DNA of 64,000 bases from a virus, in IMG/VR virus record IMGVR_UViG_3300005289_000016, positions 212,033 to 276,032 of that record, one strand, 5' to 3'. Below the pieces are notes generated by a model. The model had not been told where the DNA came from and ran no database searches. It worked only from the letters and a program-made list of their open reading frames with translations. The position numbers and the translations under genes were made by a program. Below are positions 17,490 to 25,935 of this stretch, in pieces (position 1 is the first letter of the stretch; each line of letters opens with the position of its first letter).

Positions 17490-20400
17490 ATGACTGACGA
17501 AGTACGGCGGTTTACGAGATTCGCTACGAACCGTTCTATTCCGAACGAGGTCAAGGCAGCTATCTCCAAACTCGGTGCCGATCCCCATGGACCTGGTAAC
17601 CAACGCAAAAACATGCGGCTACCCGATGGTCGTGTGCTGGCTCACGTTGCCAACACGACCATCGGTAACATCCGCGATGCTCGCAACTTGTTCCAAGTCT
17701 TGCCGGACATGGACTATGCGCGACAGATCGTCAACTCGGCAACGATCTCCCCGGGTGACTTGACCGACACCAAGGTTCTGTACACGATCAAAGATGCATC
17801 CATGGATAGCAACCTCTCTGGGCCTCTGCTCAGGAAGGTACAGGAGTTCTTCGATAATTCCTATAGGATTAGGCCGCTGCTGCAACCGATCTTGAACGAT
17901 GTATTGTTCGAGACAGGTAGCTACCCGATCCTCATTATGCCGGAATCCTCGATCGACCGAATCATCAACGCCGACAACTATGGTGGCGTGTCGATGGAAT
18001 CGGCAGTGGAGACTCTGGACGGTCACCTGCGTCAGGAAACTGATGACAAAGGTAACTACGTGCCATGGGGTATCTTGGGTAACTCCGGTAATGCTCCAGC
18101 CAAGGTCGACAGCTACACCGGTGTGTCGTTTGAAAGCCTGTCGTTCGGCCATGACCGTACCATCGGTAACTGGGATGGTGAAGTCAAGGTCTCCAACTTC
18201 AAAGTCAGTCTCGAGCAGTTGCTGGTTGACGTAGAAGAGAACAAGGAAGCCCGAACCAAGCTGACCGAAGCGAGCACCAAGCTGGTCAAACTGGTGGAAG
18301 GTAAAGGTTCGACCATTCAGGTGACAGACAACCTGTCCATCCTGAAGCGTCCGATGGTCGTGGATGCCAAACGCAAGATCGCAGTACGTCGTATCTACGG
18401 TGGTAAGCTGCATCAGCGTGCATCGCTTGAGTCTCGTGCTCAGAGCGGTGATAAAGAAGCCATGCGCAACTTGGCGGCCGTTGAACGCAGCATGTACCAG
18501 AAGCGTCGCTACCAGCACGTTCCGGTGCAGCCGCTGCTGACTCACGCTCAGACTGGCATGGACACCTACGGTCACCCGCTGGTCATGCACCTGCCATCTG
18601 AATCGGTCATCCCGATCCACGTTCCAGGCAACCCGTCTGAGCACGTCGGCTACTACGTCATGCTCGACATCGACGGTAACCCAATCAACATCGCGGACCA
18701 ATCGTCGTACATCGATGACATCCGTTCGCAGATGAACAACGTCGACAGTTATGCTTCTCAGATCATCCAACAAGCCCGCCGGGGCTTCGATGGTTCGGGT
18801 GGCATGCAGAACGAGATCGTTGATGAGCTGGGTAAAGTCTACTCCGATACCGTAGAACGTGATCTGTTGGCACGTCTGCGCAGTGGTGCTCTGTCGGGCA
18901 ACTACGAGCTGGGTAAGACCGAGAACATCAACCGTATGATGTTTGCTCGCCACATGAAAGGTCAGAAGACCGTCATGTTGTTCGTTCCGCCAGAGATGAT
19001 GACCTACATCGCCTTTGACTACAACGAATTCGGCGTTGGTAAGTCGGTGCTGGAAGACGGCAAGATCCTCGGGTCGATCCGTGCTTCGATCATGTTGGCC
19101 AACACCCTGGCTACTCTGAACAACGCTGTCGGTGGCAAGACCATCGAGATCGAGTTGGACCCTGAAGATGAAGACCCAGTGTCGACGGTGGAGTTCATGC
19201 TCTCCGAACACGCTAAGGTTAACAGCCAAGGCTTCAGCAAGATCATCGGCTCTACCCACCCGTTGGGCTTGGCCGATCAGATCCAGAACCATGGTGTGAA
19301 CGTGGTGGTCTCCGGTAACAGCCGGTACCCTGAAACCAAGTTCAACGTCAACCAGCGCGAAGGGCAGAACAAGCCAGTCGATGCTGATTTCGAAGAAACC
19401 ATGCGTCGTCGTCACATCCAGATGTTCGGTCTATCGCCGGAGGTCATGGAAGGTATCAACCAGACTGACTTTGCAACCACGGTGGTTCAGAACAACCTGA
19501 TGCTGTTGAAGCGGGTGATCCAGAACCAAGAGAAGTTCGAGCCGTTCCTGACGGACTTCGTACGCCGTTACGTGTTGAACTCGGGGATCTTCCTGACCGA
19601 GATGCGTCAACTGATTACCGACAACAAGCAGTACCTGCCAGAGCACATCACCCAAGACCCGGCACTCAGCGGGGACGAAGGGCTGCAAGTGGACGCGTTC
19701 CTTTACGAGTTCATCGAAGCACTGTGCGTTGGTCTGCCAGCTCCAGAAGTGGGCGACATCAAGAAGTCCATGGATTCCTTCGATGCCTACTCCGAAGCGT
19801 TGGACAAGGTCATCGACGCCTACCTCAACGAAGAGATGTTTGCTGCGGATACGTCCATCGGCATGGAAGAGCTCATTCCAAACATCAAAGCCGTTGTCAA
19901 GGCGGAGTTCCAACGTCGCTGGCTGCGTCACAACAACGTCATGCCAGAACTCGATGTGTTCAACACGGTCACCGAAGAAGAAGGCTCTCCAGTCTTCGAT
20001 CTGCTGGAGGCTACTGTCGAGCATGTGGACGGTCTCAACAACTCGATCTCCGAGTACGTCAAGCGGGTGGTTAAGGCTGCCAAGCGTCGTGCGAAGGTGC
20101 TGGAGAAGATTGCTACCGAGAAGGCTGACTTGGAAACTGCGAAGAACTCTGCTACTGATGCTGCTACTGGCGGCGATGGTGGTCTGGGCGATGGCACTGA
20201 TCCGACGTTGGATGCAGATCCAAACGCCGATCCTAGCCTGGACGGTGGTGACGGAATGGACTTCGACACTGATCCGAATGCCGACCCAGATGCAGATCCT
20301 GATCTGGCTGATCCAAACGCAGATCCAGATGCCGACCCGAACGCTGACCCAATGGCGGACTTGGATGCCGATCCTGACGCGGACCCGGCAGATCCAGATG

Positions 20401-21395
20401 CTGCTGACCCTAATGCCGATCCGGCAGCAGAGTTGGGTGATGCGTCTGACGTAGCGACCCTTGATGCTCCTGAGGGTGGTGAGGCTGCTGATCCTGCATT
20501 GGCAGACGTTGATGCACCGGTTGACCCAGATGCTGATCCTGACGCGGCTCCAGAGGTTCCTGATCTGGATGCTGAGCCAGGTGAACCTACTGATCCGGAT
20601 CTGGACATTCCAGGACCAGACGCAGAGCCTGCTACTCCAGAGGCACCAGCAGAACCGGATGCTGACGCACCGATCCCTGATGTAGAACCAGATGCTGAAC
20701 CTGCACCTGAAGTCGACCTTGACGCCCCTGAGCCAGAGGCCGATGCAGCCGCTCCTGATGCAGAACCGGTTGATCCGGACACTGCTCCTCAGGATGGTGA
20801 TGTAGAAGCTGTACCTGACACCACGCTGGGCGGTAACAACCTTGATGTAGCGGATCTGGATGCTGCGGACACTGCTGCTGCTGAGGTTGATGCTGAGAAC
20901 CCAGACTTGGCTCCTGAGCCACCTGTGGAAGAGACCGCTGATGCTGAACCTGCGGAGCTGGACATCCCTGACCCAGATGCTGAACCGACCGACCCTGTCG
21001 ATCCAGAAGCGCCTGTAGAAGAGGAACCAGCTGAGGTTGATCCTGATGCCCCAGTGGTAGAAGACACTGATCCGATAGATCCGGATGCAGAGCCTACTGA
21101 CCCCGTTGATCCTGACGTGGACCCAGTAGACCCTGTTGATCCAGTCGATCCTGATGCACCGGTTGAAGAACCAGAGCCTGAGGATGGATCTGATCCAGTA
21201 GAGCCTGCTCCTGAGGTAGATCCGGATGCCGATCCCGATGCTCCAGTAGTTGAGGAGGAAGAGGAGGAATCCGAAGAGGATAAGGAAGCCAGCAAGAATA
21301 AGCGTAAAGCTGATGCGGCTATCAAAGCGCTGAAGCTCCCTAACGAAGGGGGCATTCTTGATGGACTGCCTGACAACCCTGCACCTAAGGTGTAA
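17490..21395 (+). CDS. Portal protein with a very long acidic C-terminal tail
   Basis: Residues 1 to about 880 look like a large-phage portal, the dodecameric ring for DNA entry and exit at the capsid vertex. The core includes a segment like that of T4 gp20-type portals (RASIMLANTLATLNNAVGG, then IEIELDPED) and RHIQMFGLSPEVMEG. From about residue 890 to 1260 the protein becomes an extreme Asp/Pro/Ala/Glu/Val repeat (DPNADPDADP-type units). It then ends in a Glu-rich stretch and a short Lys-rich tail. Known portals of this kind are near 870 residues, so the tail is an added module. Two S-x-E sites at about 168-170 (SME) and 213-215 (SFE) could be head-protease sites. Codon bias is high. Confidence 0.7.
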   Translation: MTDEVRRFTRFATNRSIPNEVKAAISKLGADPHGPGNQRKNMRLPDGRVLAHVANTTIGNIRDARNLFQVLPDMDYARQIVNSATISPGDLTDTKVLYTIKDASMDSNLSGPLLRKVQEFFDNSYRIRPLLQPILNDVLFETGSYPILIMPESSIDRIINADNYGGVSMESAVETLDGHLRQETDDKGNYVPWGILGNSGNAPAKVDSYTGVSFESLSFGHDRTIGNWDGEVKVSNFKVSLEQLLVDVEENKEARTKLTEASTKLVKLVEGKGSTIQVTDNLSILKRPMVVDAKRKIAVRRIYGGKLHQRASLESRAQSGDKEAMRNLAAVERSMYQKRRYQHVPVQPLLTHAQTGMDTYGHPLVMHLPSESVIPIHVPGNPSEHVGYYVMLDIDGNPINIADQSSYIDDIRSQMNNVDSYASQIIQQARRGFDGSGGMQNEIVDELGKVYSDTVERDLLARLRSGALSGNYELGKTENINRMMFARHMKGQKTVMLFVPPEMMTYIAFDYNEFGVGKSVLEDGKILGSIRASIMLANTLATLNNAVGGKTIEIELDPEDEDPVSTVEFMLSEHAKVNSQGFSKIIGSTHPLGLADQIQNHGVNVVVSGNSRYPETKFNVNQREGQNKPVDADFEETMRRRHIQMFGLSPEVMEGINQTDFATTVVQNNLMLLKRVIQNQEKFEPFLTDFVRRYVLNSGIFLTEMRQLITDNKQYLPEHITQDPALSGDEGLQVDAFLYEFIEALCVGLPAPEVGDIKKSMDSFDAYSEALDKVIDAYLNEEMFAADTSIGMEELIPNIKAVVKAEFQRRWLRHNNVMPELDVFNTVTEEEGSPVFDLLEATVEHVDGLNNSISEYVKRVVKAAKRRAKVLEKIATEKADLETAKNSATDAATGGDGGLGDGTDPTLDADPNADPSLDGGDGMDFDTDPNADPDADPDLADPNADPDADPNADPMADLDADPDADPADPDAADPNADPAAELGDASDVATLDAPEGGEAADPALADVDAPVDPDADPDAAPEVPDLDAEPGEPTDPDLDIPGPDAEPATPEAPAEPDADAPIPDVEPDAEPAPEVDLDAPEPEADAAAPDAEPVDPDTAPQDGDVEAVPDTTLGGNNLDVADLDAADTAAAEVDAENPDLAPEPPVEETADAEPAELDIPDPDAEPTDPVDPEAPVEEEPAEVDPDAPVVEDTDPIDPDAEPTDPVDPDVDPVDPVDPVDPDAPVEEPEPEDGSDPVEPAPEVDPDADPDAPVVEEEEEESEEDKEASKNKRKADAAIKALKLPNEGGILDGLPDNPAPKV
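20160..21275 (+). repeat. Degenerate Asp-Pro-Ala coding repeat in the portal gene
   Basis: About 370 codons of short degenerate units based on GATCCxGATGC (Asp-Pro-Asp-Ala), with Glu-Pro and Val-Asp variants. Synonymous codons vary between units, so it is not a fresh tandem expansion. Confidence 0.85.
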
Positions 21396-21403
21396 CTGAA
21401 TAG

Positions 21404-21425
21404 GGAGGAGCCTTCGGGCTCCTTC
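21404..21425 (+). terminator. Hairpin terminator after the portal gene
   Basis: A 7-bp core stem AGGAGCC closed by TTCG, extended by G-T and G-C pairs, is followed by TTATG. Confidence 0.7.
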
Positions 21426-21480
21426 TTATGTTGTCTCTGTAATTTAATCCGAGTCGTCCTGATCCTCTGAGTAATTTCGA

Positions 21481-21522
21481 AATGCTATAAAAAGCATTGT
21501 CGGAGTGTAGCGGAGACAATGC
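21481..21522 (+). promoter_or_regulatory. Mutually exclusive hairpins in a 5' leader
   Basis: AATGCT (21481-21486) can pair with AGCATT (21493-21498). The same GCATTGTC (21494-21501) can instead pair with GACAATGC (21515-21522). Only one pairing can form at a time, as in attenuators or RNA switches. It lies in the 186-base gap before the small membrane-protein genes. Confidence 0.4.
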
Positions 21523-21581
21523 GCTAGCGGAGGAGCGAAGCGACGACCTCTCTTATTCTTTATAGTGAACTGGGGACAAGG

Positions 21582-21794
21582 ATGATTAACATCAACATCG
21601 TAGCTGACATCCTGTTACTCATTGCATTGGCCATCAGTGCTGGGTGCAGTGCGTGGGTAGATGGTTACGTCAAACAAAAGAAACTAGAGGCTGTCACCGG
21701 AGCAGCTACCTTTGCCAGCACGTTACAGCTCCTCTTGTGTCTCATGCTCGTTGCCAAGATTGCAGTCCAGTTATCGCAAGGGGGTATCCGATGA
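21582..21794 (+). CDS. Small membrane protein with two spans
   Basis: A 70-residue protein. Two hydrophobic segments (IVADILLLIALAISAGCSAW and TLQLLLCLMLVAKIAVQL) are joined by a short charged hairpin (DGYVKQKKLE). GGGGACAAGG precedes the ATG. Its stop overlaps the next ATG (ATGA). Function unknown. Confidence 0.6.
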   Translation: MININIVADILLLIALAISAGCSAWVDGYVKQKKLEAVTGAATFASTLQLLLCLMLVAKIAVQLSQGGIR

Positions 21795-22006
21795 ACTCTA
21801 TCGGCATGATCATCATGTTGGTATTCTGTTGTCTCATTCATCAGCACTTGGGTCGTTTAATCCGGTTGCTGAACTATACCCACATCCGAGAGGAGATGAG
21901 ACCTCTGCGCGGGATACGGTTGGTGATGGCAGGGTTCATCATTACCTATGCTGTATTGCTGATTAGACGTCATATCGACTTTGTTAACTTGGAATTCCTG
22001 TTATGA
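21791..22006 (+). CDS. Small membrane protein with two spans
   Basis: A 71-residue protein starting with MNSIGMIIMLVF. It has a hydrophobic N-terminus and a second span (VMAGFIITYAVLLI) with a basic loop between them. It is coupled by ATGA overlaps to the genes on both sides, so the three small genes form one operon and their products may act together. Not recognised. Confidence 0.6.
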   Translation: MNSIGMIIMLVFCCLIHQHLGRLIRLLNYTHIREEMRPLRGIRLVMAGFIITYAVLLIRRHIDFVNLEFLL

Positions 22007-22314
22007 GTGAAGCCGTCAAGCAAGAACTGAAGCGCATTGATGCTGAGATCGCTTACATCGACAAGATCATGTTGGCTATCCGTGAAGCGGCTGAAGAGAA
22101 GCGCCGCACCATGCACACCAAGCACCTAGAGTTCTGCCCGGATTCTCATCAACTCATGGAGCGCTTGGAGATCAAACGGGATGGTCTTCGGTCACGGCGT
22201 AGAAAGACTGAGATCTTCGAGGACATGCCTGAACGAAGGGCTGCTCTACGAGGTATCGCCGGCGCCCCTGCTCCAGTAGACGAACCTCCAGCCTCCCATT
22301 TCGTCATTCTTTGA
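22003..22314 (+). CDS. Small coiled-coil protein
   Basis: A 103-residue charged helical protein (KQELKRIDAEIAYIDKIML...) with a Pro-rich tail. It is the third gene of the ATGA-coupled set after two membrane peptides, so it may be their cytoplasmic partner. Function unknown. Confidence 0.6.
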   Translation: MSEAVKQELKRIDAEIAYIDKIMLAIREAAEEKRRTMHTKHLEFCPDSHQLMERLEIKRDGLRSRRRKTEIFEDMPERRAALRGIAGAPAPVDEPPASHFVIL

Positions 22315-22351
22315 ATTCTACTCAAAAGAATCTTGGCCCTACATCACTCTA

Positions 22352-22383
22352 GTGTCAACGATCGTTGCGATGTCTGTTGACAC
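22352..22383 (+). other. Hairpin in a gene-poor gap
   Basis: GTGTCAAC pairs with GTTGACAC (8 bp), with a smaller ATCG/CGAT stem inside. It stands alone in the gap between 22315 and 22566, which otherwise shows no convincing gene. It is followed by CACCCACAAT, a 10-mer that recurs before the gene at 22924. Confidence 0.45.
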
Positions 22384-22566
22384 CCACAATGCACAGTAAA
22401 CCGGAGCAAGTGGTAAATAAATACTACGTCAGGTAATGATGTAGGAGAAGGTACCAGTCTCCGAAGGCAGCATCAGGCGCGCGGTCTGGCAATAGCCACC
22501 GCCCCTGACTGCCAATATGCCGTCGTGCAAAATCGTTCCTCTATCAGACACTATGGGAAGACCATT

Positions 22567-22761
22567 ATGGTAAATGCCGTAGAACCACGTCGCCGTAGCA
22601 GTGATCAGATTGTCGACACCATTTATGATGATCACTTGAAAGAAATGGAGATCAATAGCCCCGCAGCCCTCTCCCTTGTAAGACGGCTGTTGCAGGACTC
22701 TGTAGTCTTTCCAGTGACCTCCCCTAACCGTTACGGTAAACCGCTGCAACCAACGACGTAG
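22567..22761 (+). CDS. Small unknown protein
   Basis: A 64-residue reading frame with GGGAAG 6 bases before its ATG and codon choice like its neighbours. It begins MVNAVEPRRRSSDQI and is charged and helical. An overlapping minus-strand frame (22429-22749) is also open, so the coding strand is not certain. The plus strand is preferred because of the ribosome binding site and the direction of the neighbours. Confidence 0.4.
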   Translation: MVNAVEPRRRSSDQIVDTIYDDHLKEMEINSPAALSLVRRLLQDSVVFPVTSPNRYGKPLQPTT

Positions 22762-22844
22762 GCCCTACCCGTTCTAATCACACGCTAGACTCGTTAACGC
22801 AGTCTCCTTTTAGCGATACCCCAGTCACCTGCCATGTTGCGGGT

Positions 22845-22882
22845 CTACTCCCCATCTCCTAAAAGAGGATGATGGGGAGTAG
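22845..22882 (+). terminator. Terminator-like hairpin
   Basis: CTACTCCCCAT pairs perfectly with ATGGGGAGTAG (11 bp), with TCCT/AGGA extending the stem inside. There is no T-run after it, so it may be a processing or leader structure for the gene at 22924. Confidence 0.45.
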
Positions 22883-22923
22883 GGGTATGTCTCTTTCACC
22901 CACAATAAACTAGGAGTAACACA

Positions 22924-23577
22924 GTGCACGTCAACCTTTATACCGACACGGAGTTCAACAGTGGAGGCGGTAAGCTGCTCTCTGCTGCTATGGTGAGCAG
23001 TCAAGGCCATCGTTGGTACGAGGCGATCCACCTGCCGGAAGATGTGAAGCTGGACTACTGGCCCAAGCATCACGTGATCCCGGTACTGGGCAAGGCACAG
23101 ATCACCCGGGATGCGATGTTGGAATCCCTGCTTCAGTTCCTCTGCCAGTTCGACAGTGTCACACTGGTGATCGACAACAACACTGACGCTAACCACTTCG
23201 CCAAGCTGTTTGAAGAAGTCAAAGCACCTGTGTTGATCGACATGTTGTTTGTTCGTCCTACCAAGGCGGTCAAGCACGTGTCCAAAGTCCCACACAACGC
23301 TCTCAGCGACGCTTACGGCTTGATGGAAGCGGTACTGGGGTCAACGGTGGTCGATCAACGTGGCGTCTCACCACGGGCCGTTTATACGGCTCTTGAACAA
23401 CGTCGTCTGGGTCTCAATGTCATCAACAGCGAATTCAAGTTCGTGGACCTTGATGCCAACGGCGATGTCATCGTAGAAGTCTTCCCTGTGAAGACCAGCA
23501 ACCGCACCACAGTAGATCGTTGGACCGATAACTACAATCACGCTATCGGTTCGATCCTGCTCACCCTACCCGCATAA
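22924..23577 (+). CDS. DEDDh 3'-5' exonuclease, RNase AS-like
   Basis: A 217-residue protein with the DnaQ-fold acidic motifs: D8-x-E10 in LYTDTEFN (Exo I), D84 in LVIDNNTDANHF (Exo II) and H124...D129 in HNALSDAYGL (Exo III, DEDDh type). Its size and the TDTEFN opening resemble RNase AS-type enzymes, which trim RNA 3' ends, more than DNA polymerase proofreading domains. The start is GTG, with AGGAGTAAC before it. It would act in the cytoplasm on RNA or small oligonucleotides. The substrate is inferred from the family. Confidence 0.65.
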   Translation: MHVNLYTDTEFNSGGGKLLSAAMVSSQGHRWYEAIHLPEDVKLDYWPKHHVIPVLGKAQITRDAMLESLLQFLCQFDSVTLVIDNNTDANHFAKLFEEVKAPVLIDMLFVRPTKAVKHVSKVPHNALSDAYGLMEAVLGSTVVDQRGVSPRAVYTALEQRRLGLNVINSEFKFVDLDANGDVIVEVFPVKTSNRTTVDRWTDNYNHAIGSILLTLPA

Positions 23578-23595
23578 CCACCTCGGAGCACCATC

Positions 23596-24315
23596 ATGCA
23601 AAACCCAGAAGCAATCACCACTCGCGTCGACCTCGTTGCCCAACCACCCTTCAAGAAGCAGCCTCCATCGCTTCCTCGCATTAACTACGACCAGACCCTG
23701 TACTCGCTGCATGTACAGTTCGAATGGCAAGGTTACTGTGTGCGCTTTATCGGCTACCTGTCGCCGGGTACCCAGTACACCAACCAACGCAAACTCGATC
23801 CAGCCATCAACCTGATCCTGACCCGCCTGATCGTCAATGACAAGGCCGGGAAATTCATCGAGGGATTCAATGAAGATGCTCCGCTGATGAAAGCATGGAA
23901 CGGTGACAAGCTGGTGTCAGTCGGTCAGATGTGCGATGAGCTGGGCATCGGTGACGAGCACATCAACATCTTCCTGCAACCGGGCAATCTCAGCGGTTGG
24001 GGTCTGAGCAAAGACTACGAGGACACTCCAGAACACAACGCCTTGGTCGAATTGCATGAGCAGGTAATCCCTCTCATGTTCAAATGCGGTCTGGGTGCAG
24101 TGAAGCTGCGGTGTGAAGACGGGCAGGTGGCGTTACTGGACATGTACCCTCTGGGTCTGTCTCAAGGCGACATGCCAGGGTTCTGCAAAGCCATGGTAAA
24201 GCTGGCGGGTAAACGTAATCTCACCATCCGTGCACATGGCGCTGGTGGTTCGACCTTCAAGCTGAACGAAGGCGAAAACCAGATCGTTCAGACATTCGCA
24301 TCCTTCGCGATGTGA
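23596..24315 (+). CDS. Unknown 239-residue protein
   Basis: Not recognised. A Pro-rich N-terminus (about 30 residues) is followed by a mixed alpha/beta domain. It is 18 bases after the exonuclease gene with a GGAG ribosome binding site, so the two are co-transcribed. A strong terminator follows. Confidence 0.55.
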   Translation: MQNPEAITTRVDLVAQPPFKKQPPSLPRINYDQTLYSLHVQFEWQGYCVRFIGYLSPGTQYTNQRKLDPAINLILTRLIVNDKAGKFIEGFNEDAPLMKAWNGDKLVSVGQMCDELGIGDEHINIFLQPGNLSGWGLSKDYEDTPEHNALVELHEQVIPLMFKCGLGAVKLRCEDGQVALLDMYPLGLSQGDMPGFCKAMVKLAGKRNLTIRAHGAGGSTFKLNEGENQIVQTFASFAM

Positions 24316-24322
24316 CATAAAG

Positions 24323-24356
24323 GCCTAGGGGTAATCCCCTAGGCTTCTTTTTTCTT
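24323..24356 (+). terminator. Rho-independent terminator
   Basis: A perfect 9-bp stem GCCTAGGGG with loop TAAT is followed by TTCTTTTTTCTTTG. CATAAAG flanks its 5' side. Confidence 0.85.
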
Positions 24357-24379
24357 TGTTTAAATGCGATTCGAATTTA

Positions 24380-24408
24380 TTTCAACAATACATAGTTACA
24401 GTGAGCAA
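24380..24408 (+). promoter_or_regulatory. Candidate phage promoter motif, copy 2
   Basis: TTTCAACAATACATAG followed by TTACAGTGAGCAA lies right after the terminator and about 45 bases before the ATG at 24455. It aligns without gaps to copy 1 over 29 bases. Confidence 0.6.
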
Positions 24409-24454
24409 GGAGAATAATCTACCTGCCAATACTAACCTTGTAAGGAGTTACACC

Positions 24455-25012
24455 ATGGAAGCTAAACAAGCCGCTGTTCTGGGTGCCGGTGCTGTTGCAG
24501 TTGCTGGCCTGGGCTGGATGACCAAGCGCTTCTTGCAGAAGCGTGCAATCAAGAAAGCCATCACTCCTGCGGTAGTAGAGACTGCCAAGGACGCTGTAGA
24601 CATGTCCCGCCTCAATGCAAACAACCAGCTGATCGCTACGCTCAAACAAGCTGCTGCCAAGAAAGCAGCCGACATGAGCCCGCTGGAGAAATGCTTCGAT
24701 GCCTGGTACACCCGTATCGACACCCTGCTGGATTTCGATCCACGCTGGAAGAATGGCACCGGTTACTTCAACGGCGCTATGACTGTCGGTCTGGCCAATG
24801 GCAACATGGCGAAAGCCACTGGTGATTGTGGTCGTCGTCTGATCATGATCGGTACTGAGCACGGCACCGCTGTGTTCTTCGAGCGCTACACTCTGGGCCA
24901 TGGTCCATTCGTAGTCGTTCACAACACTGCCAGTCAGTTCCGGGAAGAACTCCCGAACGGCAGCCTGAGCGTTGAGCAATTCAACGACTTCCTCACCAAG
25001 CACATGAAGTAA
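24455..25012 (+). CDS. Membrane-anchored unknown protein
   Basis: A 185-residue protein. ATG 24455 follows TAAGGAG; the longer frame from 24356 would start inside the promoter region. It has a hydrophobic N-terminal stretch (AAVLGAGAVAVAGLGWM), then a basic segment (KRFLQKRAIKK), so it is probably inner-membrane anchored with a cytoplasmic domain. It is the first gene of a small-gene operon driven by the motif at 24380. Function unknown. Confidence 0.6.
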   Translation: MEAKQAAVLGAGAVAVAGLGWMTKRFLQKRAIKKAITPAVVETAKDAVDMSRLNANNQLIATLKQAAAKKAADMSPLEKCFDAWYTRIDTLLDFDPRWKNGTGYFNGAMTVGLANGNMAKATGDCGRRLIMIGTEHGTAVFFERYTLGHGPFVVVHNTASQFREELPNGSLSVEQFNDFLTKHMK

Positions 25013-25021
25013 GGAGAGTTC

Positions 25022-25129
25022 ATGAAGAACATCCTCATCAGTGTGGCAACCATCCTTGCCATCCGGGTTGCAGTAGACGTCTACTGCACTTCCAGCTTCC
25101 GCAAGAAGCTGCTGGCCCGTAACTCTTAA
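25022..25129 (+). CDS. Tiny membrane peptide (35 residues)
   Basis: Starts MKNILISVATILAIRV, with AGGAGAG 4 bases before the ATG. One hydrophobic helix is followed by a basic tail (FRKKLLARNS). It resembles the 38-residue peptide two steps downstream in size, pattern and topology, so the pair may be a duplication. Function unknown. Confidence 0.55.
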   Translation: MKNILISVATILAIRVAVDVYCTSSFRKKLLARNS

Positions 25130-25136
25130 TAACCTC

Positions 25137-25154
25137 GGGGGTGGCAACACCCCC
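25137..25154 (+). other. Intercistronic hairpin
   Basis: GGGGGTG and CACCCCC enclose GCAA. No T-run follows. It separates two tiny membrane-peptide genes and may tune RNA stability or partial termination. Confidence 0.5.
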
Positions 25155-25171
25155 AACCCAGGAGAAACAAC

Positions 25172-25288
25172 ATGCGTGAATTTCTTATCGCTGCTGCTGT
25201 AATCGTGACTGTCAAAGTCGTCGTTCATGTATCGCTCAATGCGATCGCCCGCAAGTGCTTCGAAACCCAAGCACCGGCATCCCGCTAG
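25172..25288 (+). CDS. Tiny membrane peptide (38 residues)
   Basis: Starts MREFLIAAAVIVTVKVVV, with CAGGAGAAACAAC before the ATG. Like the 35-residue peptide upstream, it has a charged second residue, one hydrophobic helix and a basic tail with Cys. Function unknown. Confidence 0.55.
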   Translation: MREFLIAAAVIVTVKVVVHVSLNAIARKCFETQAPASR

Positions 25289-25301
25289 TTGTATCAATCT
25301 G

Positions 25302-25323
25302 GAGGCTCTTCATCGAGAGCCTC
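25302..25323 (+). other. Intercistronic hairpin
   Basis: GAGGCTCT pairs with AGAGCCTC across a 6-base loop, with no T-run after it. Confidence 0.45.
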
Positions 25324-25367
25324 TACATGATCCAATTACCCTACCCAGTATCATCGGAGATACAACC

Positions 25368-25910
25368 ATGAAAGTATTCACCTACAACCCTACCGCTGCA
25401 TGCGTCTCCCTGTCCCGCGTTGGTAAAGTCCGCGGTCTGACCGTGGAGTTCTCCCGGGGTAACGATGTAACCTTCCGTCGTCATGGTGCCGGTTACGAGC
25501 TGACTCGTATCAACCAAGACTACAGCTTCAACCTCTTCATGTTCACCAGCTCTGTTGATGAGTTGACTCATGACGAGAACGTGATGTTGGTTGCAGCGAT
25601 GCTGTGCCTGAACATCCATCAAGTAAAAGTGGGCTCCGAGCTGATCACCCTGGGTTCACCTACTGGTGTCATCCACACGATCATCATCGACAGCCCAACC
25701 CCACAACCAGTGCGTCATGCATCTGGCTGGGACAAGGCTAAAGAGTTCGGCGTAAGCGGTCACCGCAAAGCTGAGTCTCCTCGCCACACCCGTACCGCTG
25801 TAGAACCACTCCCATTGCCGAAGACCAAGAAAGGTTGGTTGGCACTGGGCGCTGTAGCTGCGCTTACTGTGGGTGCAATCGTACTCGCCGCAGCCGTAAC
25901 TGAAGAATAA
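25368..25910 (+). CDS. Unknown protein with C-terminal membrane anchor
   Basis: A 180-residue protein. ATG 25368 follows a CGGAGATACAACC site. A soluble N-terminal domain of about 115 residues is followed by a Pro/Arg-rich linker and a C-terminal hydrophobic helix (LALGAVAALTVGAIVLAAAV) ending in acidic residues, which is a tail-anchor topology. It belongs to the small-gene operon that begins at 24455. Not recognised. Confidence 0.55.
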   Translation: MKVFTYNPTAACVSLSRVGKVRGLTVEFSRGNDVTFRRHGAGYELTRINQDYSFNLFMFTSSVDELTHDENVMLVAAMLCLNIHQVKVGSELITLGSPTGVIHTIIIDSPTPQPVRHASGWDKAKEFGVSGHRKAESPRHTRTAVEPLPLPKTKKGWLALGAVAALTVGAIVLAAAVTEE

Positions 25911-25935
25911 CTAACCCGCACCTAGGAGTCGCAAC

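Noticed and set aside
17619-19415. Minus-strand frame of 598 codons inside the portal gene
   Set aside because: Antisense shadow of a highly biased gene, rich in Val, His and Asp, with no start signal.
20160-21275. Asp-Pro repeat as a CRISPR or recent tandem repeat
   Set aside because: Units are short, in frame and vary at synonymous sites, so it is coding low-complexity sequence.
22429-22749. Minus-strand frame of 106 codons
   Set aside because: The start would be TTG with a poor site, against the direction of all neighbours; the overlapping plus-strand gene has better signals. Not fully excluded.
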